From assembly GCA_035354435.1 (NCBI GenBank), contig DAOQAY010000027.1:1-26275 (forward strand): 26,275 bases of DNA, read 5' to 3'. The position numbers and the translations under genes are program-made. Source of the stretch: JAKLDO01 sp035354435 (lineage in GTDB: Bacteria; UBP6; UBA1177). Positions 15,577-22,800 of this stretch are shown piece by piece; position 1 is the first letter of the stretch, and each line of letters starts with the position of its first letter. A model generated the notes under the pieces. That model did not search any database and was not told where the DNA came from. It saw only the letters and a program-made list of their open reading frames with translations.

Positions 15577-15657
15577 TTGATTTTTAGCCATGAAACTGAT
15601 TTTTTATCCTTGACTTTTAGCCATGGCAGAGCGATATTATCCTTGACTTTTAGCCAT
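15577..15657 (+). repeat. Three direct repeats at exact 33-bp spacing, possible decayed IS21-type end or iteron array
   Basis: The 15-mer TTGACTTTTAGCCAT occurs at 15610-15624 and 15643-15657, and with one mismatch (TTGATTTTTAGCCAT) at 15577-15591. The start points are exactly 33 bases apart, about three helical turns. The first two units also share TTATCC at their ends. Multiple short terminal repeats next to a GGGGGTCA-type sequence are a known feature of IS21-family insertion sequence ends. No transposase gene is present, so this would be a relic. Alternatives are binding sites for a regulator of the ATPase gene starting at 15695. The TTGACT in each copy is also -35-like. Confidence 0.65.
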
Positions 15658-15694
15658 TGAATGGTGGAAACCTTTATTTGCGGGTGGTGCTGTT

Positions 15695-17008
15695 ATGAAA
15701 AGAATGCTTAGAAAATATCTTGAGTCATGGAAGATATCTGCGACTCGCAGACCGCTGATTATTAAGGGTGCAAGACAGGTTGGCAAAAGCTGGCTTGTTC
15801 GTGATTTCGGCACTGATTACAACGAATTTGTAGAAATAAATTTTGAATATGATCGGGAAGCTCACAAAATATTCAAAAAAGATAACGACCCATTGCGGAT
15901 AATCCGTGATCTCCGGCTTTTGACTGAAAAAGATATTCAGCCTGGGAAAACACTTTTGTTTCTTGATGAAATACAGGCGTGTCCTGAAGTGATAACTGTA
16001 CTTAGGTATTTTTATGAGAAAGCGCCTGAGTTTCATGTAATAGCGGCAGGTTCGCTGCTGAATTTTACGCTTGAATCAATCGGACTTCCTGTTGGCAGAG
16101 TTGAGGTCGCTTATTTGTACCCGCTGTCATTTTTTGAATTTCTTGAGGCATCAGGTCACGAAAGATTAATAAAAAGCTTATATGCACATAACGGAAATGA
16201 GCCGATTCTAGGAGCTCTTCATGAAAAATTGCTAAAACTTACAGGTGAATATATGGCAGTTGGCGGTATGCCGGCGGCAGTTGAACTCTGGATTAAGACC
16301 CAGTCACTTAAAGACTGCATGAAAATACATCAGATGCTTATAGAAACCTACCGGCAGGATTTCAATAAATATGCGGCATTGCATCAGCAGAAATATGTTG
16401 ATGTTGTCTTCGAAGCTGTTCCTCGACTGACAGGAAGGAAGTTCGTGTATTCCTCTGTATCCAGAGATTTCCGTTCCCGTGAATTGCGTCCGGCGTTTGA
16501 TCTTATTGAAAAGGCCGGGATAGTGCATCCGGTGATGAACACTTCAGGTAATGGTATTCCTTTGGGTTCTGAAGCTGATCCGTCTTATTTCAAAGCTGTT
16601 TTTTTTGATGTTGCACTTATGCAGGCCGTTCTCGGTCTTGAATATGGCACATGGATATTTGATTCAGAGTCAGCATTTGTGAATAGAGGCGCAGTTTGCG
16701 AATGTTTTGTCGGGCAGGAAATTGCGGCTAACGGAGATCCATTCAAAAAGAGCAATCTTTTTTACTGGGCAAGGGATAAAAGAGGAAGTAGCGCAGAAAT
16801 TGATTATCTGTTGGAATTAAATGGTGAAGTTATACCTCTTGAAGTCAAAAGCGGAGGAAACTATCACACAAAAAGTATGAATTTATTTCTTGAAGAAAAA
16901 AGCAGCTCACCTTATGGCATATTGTGTTCAACAAGAAATTTCGGCAAATATGGAACTGTCAGAACTATTCCGATTTATGCTGTCGGAACTATTTTCGGTG
17001 CCCGATAA
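15695..17008 (+). CDS. AAA ATPase with DUF4143 C-terminal domain
   Basis: Member of the large AAA_14/DUF4143 group of bacterial and archaeal ATPases. Walker A is GARQVGKS (25-32), Walker B LLFLDEIQ (87-94), and AAGSLLNF and GRVEVAYLYPLSFFEF follow as usual for the family. The C-terminal domain ends in EIDYLL (about 368-373) and IPLEVKSGG (about 380-388), matching the D...ExK core of a PD-(D/E)XK nuclease-like fold common in DUF4143 proteins. At 437 residues it is complete. The physiological role of the family is not established; genes are often patchily distributed and multicopy, suggesting mobility. It starts 37 bases after the 33-bp repeat array, has a weak ribosome-binding site (GGTGG), and ends 5 bases before the convergent flippase gene. 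Confidence 0.9.
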   Translation: MKRMLRKYLESWKISATRRPLIIKGARQVGKSWLVRDFGTDYNEFVEINFEYDREAHKIFKKDNDPLRIIRDLRLLTEKDIQPGKTLLFLDEIQACPEVITVLRYFYEKAPEFHVIAAGSLLNFTLESIGLPVGRVEVAYLYPLSFFEFLEASGHERLIKSLYAHNGNEPILGALHEKLLKLTGEYMAVGGMPAAVELWIKTQSLKDCMKIHQMLIETYRQDFNKYAALHQQKYVDVVFEAVPRLTGRKFVYSSVSRDFRSRELRPAFDLIEKAGIVHPVMNTSGNGIPLGSEADPSYFKAVFFDVALMQAVLGLEYGTWIFDSESAFVNRGAVCECFVGQEIAANGDPFKKSNLFYWARDKRGSSAEIDYLLELNGEVIPLEVKSGGNYHTKSMNLFLEEKSSSPYGILCSTRNFGKYGTVRTIPIYAVGTIFGAR

Positions 17009-17013
17009 CTATT

Positions 17014-18474
17014 TTATTTGCCAAAAAGACCGAGTCTTTTCCAGTTTTTGAAGATGTAGAATGGTTCTTTCCAGAAAATGAAGCTGCAGAATGCAAAATA
17101 GCAGACTGATACTACTGATTTGATGACTAGAAGCTGGAAGAAATCAAGCACGGTTTCGCGGTTTATGAGAAGTGAAAGGACTATCGAGAGTGAAAATACT
17201 GCGGCATATTTGATGTATTCCCATGATATCATTGAATATTTGTGAGCAATATATGCGGTAAACACTGTTGCGGCGATCTGACTTGTCATTGTTGCTGCGG
17301 CGGCTCCTGATATTGAGAAAAGTTTGATGAAACTATAGTTCAGAGCAATGTTCAAAGCTGCTGTGAGTATTGAGATCACAGCCACCAGTTTTGTCTTTTT
17401 TTCATAAAAAAATAGAGTATTTACAAACAGAAAATATATTCCTCTTGCGGCAAATGAAAATGCGATGAATGGGACAACAAGGTATGCCTGATAATATTTC
17501 TCGGTTGTAAGAACTATTATCACCTCTCTGCTGAAAATACTGAGCACAAAAGAGAAGGTGCAGTAGAAAAAGACAAGAAATGCCGATAGTTTCTTGAGTT
17601 TTTCGAGCGATTCTTTTTCCTGCGACTTCATGGATTCCATGAAAACAGGTATATACGCCCGGTTTATCGCCATTGCAATCACTGCTGTCAGATTTCCGAT
17701 CTGGAAACCGATGTTGTAAATACCGGCGGCGGCAGTTCCTATCATTGAGTTGAGGAAAAGCTTGTCGGCAATATGCTTGATCTGAGTAACAAGAGTATGC
17801 GGAAGTAGCGGAATAGAGTAGGCGAGGGCGGTTTTTAAATATTTGATGTCAATTGTAAATGTGATCTTTTTTCTTATTCTGACAAAAGCGACAGCGAAAA
17901 AAATGAGGTTTGATATTGATTCGGCGGCAATCGGACCGATGGCTCCGTTTTTCATTCCTACTACAAAAATTATCGACAGAATCGTTTTAAAGACAAAACA
18001 GCTGATCGTAACTATCGAAAATTCGACTGTCCGCTCTTCAGTCTGGAGCATGTTGAGATAAAGATCATAAACCGGGAAGAAGAAAAGTCCTGCAATTGCA
18101 ACAGCCATGTATGGATAAAACTCGATTTTATCGAGAAACGGTGAAAGAAAAACAGGTCCGAAAATTATGGAAATAGTGGAAAGTGTAACAGAAACAATAA
18201 AAAGAAACAAAAACACTGTTCCGTAAAATCGCTTTAATTCCGGAGGGTTGTCTTTATATTCGAAATAGAACTTCGTTATAGCTCCGCCAAGAGAGAACAT
18301 GAAAAGTATTTCGAGAGTGATAACAAGAGATGAAACTACCGCAACGATTCCGTAATCATCAGGAGTAAGAAATCTTGTGTAAAGGGGAAGCAGTATGAAT
18401 GCAAGAAATCGTTGAATAATATTTGAAACCATATAGATGGACGAATTCTTGAGTACTCTTTTATAAAGTGTCAT
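17014..18474 (-). CDS. Polysaccharide/oligosaccharide flippase (Wzx-like, MOP superfamily)
   Basis: This is a 486-residue inner-membrane protein with roughly 12-14 TM helices over its whole length. The N-terminus is typical of the polysaccharide biosynthesis family (RVLKNSSIYMVSNIIQRFLAFILLPLYTRFLTPDDYG): the amphipathic lead, the first helix, then LPLYTRxLTPxDYG. The central repeat begins near residue 210 (YLKTALAYSIPLLPHTLVTQIKHIADKLFLNSMIG). Such proteins flip undecaprenyl-linked sugar units to the periplasm for capsule, O-antigen or exopolysaccharide. No glycosyltransferases are adjacent, so the polymer is unknown. It begins 15 bases after the small upstream gene with no clear Shine-Dalgarno on its own strand, which suggests translational coupling. 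Confidence 0.9.
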   Translation of the reverse strand: MTLYKRVLKNSSIYMVSNIIQRFLAFILLPLYTRFLTPDDYGIVAVVSSLVITLEILFMFSLGGAITKFYFEYKDNPPELKRFYGTVFLFLFIVSVTLSTISIIFGPVFLSPFLDKIEFYPYMAVAIAGLFFFPVYDLYLNMLQTEERTVEFSIVTISCFVFKTILSIIFVVGMKNGAIGPIAAESISNLIFFAVAFVRIRKKITFTIDIKYLKTALAYSIPLLPHTLVTQIKHIADKLFLNSMIGTAAAGIYNIGFQIGNLTAVIAMAINRAYIPVFMESMKSQEKESLEKLKKLSAFLVFFYCTFSFVLSIFSREVIIVLTTEKYYQAYLVVPFIAFSFAARGIYFLFVNTLFFYEKKTKLVAVISILTAALNIALNYSFIKLFSISGAAAATMTSQIAATVFTAYIAHKYSMISWEYIKYAAVFSLSIVLSLLINRETVLDFFQLLVIKSVVSVCYFAFCSFIFWKEPFYIFKNWKRLGLFGK

Positions 18475-18489
18475 AAAGGAGGAAGCAGA

Positions 18490-18855
18490 TTAAACAGCTT
18501 TCAAGATAGAGAAAGTGTTAGGTTTTACCTTTACTGTAACAAAATTTCTGCCGTCAATCTCTTCAACGGAGTACATTTTTGCTTTGCCGGCGATATCTTT
18601 AAATTTTGAACCCACCGGAGAAAGATTCCTGTCTATAGTGATGCGGTTTTCTATCTCTTTTGAACAATCGGGATTAATAATGATGACAAACTCTTTGTCT
18701 CCGCTGATGAGAGAGTATGCCAGAAGCATATCTTCAAGAACATCAAAAAGCCTCCATCTTCCGTTGTATTCAACTTCGCGGTAATATTGTGAATAAGTGT
18801 CGGTCAGCCCTTCTTTTTTTAAAACATCGGTAAGTTCGGTGATTTGCTTTGCCAT
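18490..18855 (-). CDS. Small cytoplasmic protein resembling a free-standing alpha-amylase C-terminal beta domain
   Basis: The protein has 121 residues from the ATG at 18855, which is preceded by GGAGGAG 5 bases upstream; the frame extends further to 18918 but that lacks such a site. No signal peptide or TM helix. Residues about 25-121 run YNGRWRLFDVLEDMLLAYSLISGDKEFVIIINPD, then IDRNLSPVGSKFKDI, and close with VTVKVKPNTFSILKA. That order (a helix, a strand with a phrase like 'VIIINPD', a short 'L-P-G-D' loop, and a final strand ending in 'ILKA') resembles the all-beta domain at the end of GH13 alpha-amylase-type enzymes, but the catalytic barrel is absent. It sits between endA and the flippase on the same strand. 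I do not know its function. Confidence 0.65.
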   Translation of the reverse strand: MAKQITELTDVLKKEGLTDTYSQYYREVEYNGRWRLFDVLEDMLLAYSLISGDKEFVIIINPDCSKEIENRITIDRNLSPVGSKFKDIAGKAKMYSVEEIDGRNFVTVKVKPNTFSILKAV

Positions 18856-18867
18856 TTTCTCCTCCAT
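18856..18867 (-). promoter_or_regulatory. Strong ribosome-binding site of the small gene
   Basis: Minus-strand GGAGGAGAAA immediately precedes the ATG at 18855. It decides this start over two upstream in-frame ATGs. The inner one of these lies within the site itself (ATGGAGGAG). Confidence 0.7.
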
Positions 18868-18901
18868 AAATAAACAGGCAATATGAAGGGATTTTAATGA
18901 C

Positions 18902-19687
18902 TTATTTAATAATTGCAAGAGTTTCGGATTTGACGGTTTCGCAGGCTTTTTTTAAAACACTGTTTTGATTGCCCTGTATTTTCTCAATTTCCAAACCTTT
19001 CCGGCATTCTTTTTCATCGGGAGGATCTGACAGATTCCATTTTTCAAACATTGCTCTGTTCTTTTCGTTAATTATTCCCAGTCCGGGATATGCAGAGTTC
19101 ATATACATATAAATTCTGGCAATATCTCCTTTTATCGAATCGGCAGGTTCAGCGATTCCGTTCTCAATCTCGAAATCGCATTTGCCGAATTCTCTTTTTT
19201 CCCCCGGTATTTCACCGTAACTGAAATCCGATCTGACACTGTTTATCTCGCCTATCGCCGGAACAAGATTATACATGTCAGCCTGCATCAGCTGGAACGC
19301 ACGGTTCATTTTTGAAGCGCATTTTCTTCCCTTGAAATGCCGTCCTATCCTGTCAACACAGTCGGGTGAGCCATATTTCCATTCTTTTGAGCTTTCTCCA
19401 AGAACAGCCGCCGGGACAATATGCTCCCATTCAACTCTTTTTGCCCTTTTTTTATCTTTACCGGGTACATATCCGCAACTGCTTTGATCGACATTTTTTT
19501 TGCTGTCGTATGAACATCCGCAGTAAAAAGTGAGTCTGTCAATGGTTTCAGAATAAATTACGCTATGGAGAAATTTCTTTGCTTTCGAAAACGATTTTAT
19601 TTTCTGATTTCCAGTAATATTTTCACCTGAAAGTGATAAAAGCCCGAAACAAACCAGTAAAAGAAGAAAAATCGTTCTCTTTTGCAT
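18902..19687 (-). CDS. endA: Periplasmic endonuclease I
   Basis: EndA is a periplasmic, non-specific double-strand endonuclease of the beta-beta-alpha-metal class. The catalytic segment is EWEHIVPAA with H89, followed by the conserved Cys/Met-rich region (RKCASKMNRAFQLMQADMYN), then NLVPAIGEINSVRSDF, the block carrying the metal-binding Asn. The YGEIPG, IARIYMYM and WNLSDPPDEKECRKGLEI blocks also match E. coli EndA in order, ending in the KIQGNQN motif. A signal peptide (residues 1-20, no lipobox Cys) indicates periplasmic location, and several Cys pairs fit the disulfides of the family. At 261 residues it is slightly longer than E. coli EndA (235). It is the first gene of a minus-strand group with the small protein and the flippase. 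Confidence 0.95.
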   Translation of the reverse strand: MQKRTIFLLLLVCFGLLSLSGENITGNQKIKSFSKAKKFLHSVIYSETIDRLTFYCGCSYDSKKNVDQSSCGYVPGKDKKRAKRVEWEHIVPAAVLGESSKEWKYGSPDCVDRIGRHFKGRKCASKMNRAFQLMQADMYNLVPAIGEINSVRSDFSYGEIPGEKREFGKCDFEIENGIAEPADSIKGDIARIYMYMNSAYPGLGIINEKNRAMFEKWNLSDPPDEKECRKGLEIEKIQGNQNSVLKKACETVKSETLAIIK

Positions 19688-19754
19688 TACACACCGAAAA
19701 CAAACAAAATTACCTAAAGTGTATTTGAAAAGAGGGTGTGAATAAATTAAAGAA

Positions 19755-19782
19755 AATATAGGTTCCGGATGTTAATTGGCAA
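19755..19782 (-). promoter_or_regulatory. Promoter of endA
   Basis: On the minus strand TTGCCA (19777-19782) and TATATT (19755-19760) are separated by 16 bases. The predicted leader is about 60 bases long to the endA ATG. It lies in the gap after the macroglobulin stop, so endA can be transcribed separately from it. Confidence 0.45.
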
Positions 19783-19806
19783 AATTTGAATTAGAATTGA
19801 GCCGGA

Positions 19807-22800
19807 TTATTCTGATACTGTAAGCTTCTGAGAAGCGTTATTGAATTTCTGTTCAGGATTATAGTACGGATTTACTGAGGATTCTCCAGTTGCGGCTTCC
19901 ATCGGATAGTCTGCAACAAGGTCAAAATTGAATGTGGCTGTATTACCGCTTCCGATGTGATTTATGTAGAGGATTATCTGTCTGGGCGTGGTTTCATACT
20001 TCTGGAGATATGTTCCTGCACTGACTGCCGCATCAAGTTTGTCAGGAACAAGGGTGAATCCCGGTGCAATTCCGATGCTTGCAAGGATGACACTTACTCC
20101 GGCATCTGAAATGTTCTTGATGTTGACAGTAACGCCGACAGTATCGTTGACATTAAGCTGGGTCTTGTCATATTGGACATCAATTGTCAGCGGTCCTGTC
20201 GAAGTTTCTTCTTCGCCGGGAACATACCATGTCGCAGCGGCCGAATACATCATGCTGCCGGTACCTGTGAACTGGATGCTGATATTGTTTGTGCCATAGA
20301 CAAGATATTCTTTAAGATCGATAAGCCTCAGAACATCAGAATCCTCTGGTGTAATAACGACTGTCATTTCAGGTGAGCCGTTTGCACTGATCTTTACTGT
20401 GGCATCGGCTTCAGAAGTTCCGTTGTTAAGAGATTCGATCATAAATCTGAGTGCAAGTATCGTTCCCTGAGTTGTAGACCAGTTGCCGAAAGAATCTTTC
20501 TGACTGACGATCCATGCAAGTATCTGGTCTGCCACATCGCTGTAACCGCCTTTTTCAAGAAGGAGAAGCCCGACAAGTGCAGTAGTTTCAAGATTTGCAT
20601 TGTCGCCACTGCTGTATGTTTCTGTGTTTACGGTCTGTTCCCAGTGCGCCGATCCGTTTTCATCCTCAACTTTAAGATCAATTATTTCACCCACCAGTTT
20701 ATTAATGACAGTTGAGCTTCCGCCGCTTTTTACAAGTGCTATTGCCGTCATTGCCTTTGTGTAGACATCTTCTGCGGATGATGCTTTTGATTCAAGATAT
20801 GTGACAGCTTTGTCTCTTGCGGTTTTTTCCTTATCTGCTCTGCTTAAAGCCCACACCCCGTAAGCTGTGGTTCTGAGTACGGAGTCCTGAAAATTATTGA
20901 TGGCTCCTTCTGCAATGCCTCCGCTTGAAGGTATGAACGAACCGTCAGCTTCCTGCCGCGATGCCATCCATGCCGCAGTTCTTGTTATTACATCCGGATC
21001 TACTTCATAAACAGCACTCATGTCAACAAATTCAAGAAGTCCGTATGCAGTAAGGACAAAGTGTGCCGGTTCAGCACCGAACCACTCAAATCCGCCGCCT
21101 GTCACTTCATAGGTCAGAAGTCGCTGATATCCCTGAGAAATGAAATCTCTTGCCTTGAGCTCTATTTCCGGTGTCACTGTTTCTGTCGTAAGCATATACT
21201 GAAGGACGAGGATATTCGGATATGTCGCGGAAGATGTCTGTTCAAAACAGCCGTAAGGCATCTGGAACATTGAATCAAGCCCTTCAACAGCCTGAGACAT
21301 GATCCCGGGATATATTTTGACAAAAAGTTCAGCGCTTTCAGGAATTGCATCAACAGGAATATTGATCTTTGCGCTCTTGTTCCCGTTAAGAAGTTCGCTT
21401 ACCGATGCATCCTGCATAATTCCGTCCGGAAGTACAGTCACGCTTCTTTTTACCGCATCGTCCATTTTTGAGCCGTATGCAAAAACTGTGAGAGTATGTT
21501 TCCCGATCTTTTTTACTTTTATCGGAAAATAGACCGATGAAACAGAGTTGCCCGGAACTGTTACAGATATTGTCTGGTTTCCAGTCATTTCAAACCAGTC
21601 TTCGCTCTGTGCTTCAAGATTTATTGTCTGAGGTTCGCCCAGATAGTTGTAAATTCCTACAGGTACGGCAACAGAATCGTTCTGAGTAAGTGATACCGGG
21701 AAGTCGATATCTACAAAGAAATCCTGAAACACTTTTATGCTGTCAAGCGAACTTCCGAGATCTCCAGCAGTGCTGTTTGCAAGAGCTGTAACTCTCCATG
21801 TTGTTATCGAATCGGCCATTGTAAGTTCGATATCGGCAAGCCCTTTTTCATCGGTGATGAGCTGAGGATTGTAATAAAGAGTTTCAGGGAACCATTCACG
21901 GACTTTTGCTGCTGACTTCTCACCGGTATTTCCAGTATTTCCGGTATCGCCGGAATCACCGCTATCTCCGGCATCACCTTCATCTGTCGGGTCGCCGCCT
22001 CCATTTTCCCAGGACATTTCACATATTTTGACTGTCACAGTCACATCATCTTTTGTTCCGGCAATTTCATCGGAACCTGCCGAGATAACGGTTATGGTTG
22101 ATGTGTCATAAGCCGATTGACCGGGAGTTCCTGACATAATGTTATCCCAAGGGTCTGTATTTTCAGGCTTTGCAAGAATATCGTTGATTTCTTTCTGTGT
22201 CAGTTTCACCGTTGAGCAGTCATAAGTTGTACTGTCAATGAGAGATTTGAACACTTCATTAGCTCTTGCAGCCGCCGCATTGGAGGAAGCTGATTCAAAC
22301 ATGTTTTCCGGTTTTGAATAGTCGTCTGCTTCAAGTCCGTGTACAAGTCCTGCCGCATTTCCTGCAAAGAATGCTTCAGTCTTTTTTTCAACTTCACTTT
22401 CTTTTGCTGTATCTTCCGTTCCTGTAACGATATCGTCGTAACTTAAGCCGTAAATGGCGTAAGTTGATTCCATTACAGAATTTTCAATATTAAAATAAGT
22501 CTGTTCCATTCCGGGGTTGAAATCCATGACATGGAAAACAGCTTCATCGACAATTGCAACTCCGAGTGCCGCAACAACAGGTGCTCCGTCCTTATTTTTG
22601 ATCTCAAACTGCGCTTTTGCCACTTCTCTTGGTTTGTATTCGGTTTTATCGGTCGTGAACTTCACATTGAGGCTTCCGGTCTTTCTTACATAAACAGCTT
22701 TCGATGAACGGATTATATTTCCTTCATCTGTCAGATAATATGCAAGAAGTTCAAGCGGACCGCCCATGGTTTCATCAAGTTCGATATCGACTGAGCCTTT

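Noticed and set aside
15577..15657. CRISPR array
   Set aside because: Only three copies with 15-base similarity and 18-base intervals that are partly similar to one another; no cas genes and no spacer-like diversity. It is better described as a direct-repeat array.
15520..15660. Short reading frame ending in repeated LTFSH before a TGA
   Set aside because: It lacks a start codon with a ribosome-binding site and its repeats follow the 33-bp DNA repeat, so it is most likely a by-product of the non-coding repeats.
14200..17008. Complete restriction-modification or named phage-defence system
   Set aside because: The nuclease-like gene and the DUF4143 ATPase are on opposite strands with a 490-base gap, and there is no methyltransferase, helicase or known defence partner.
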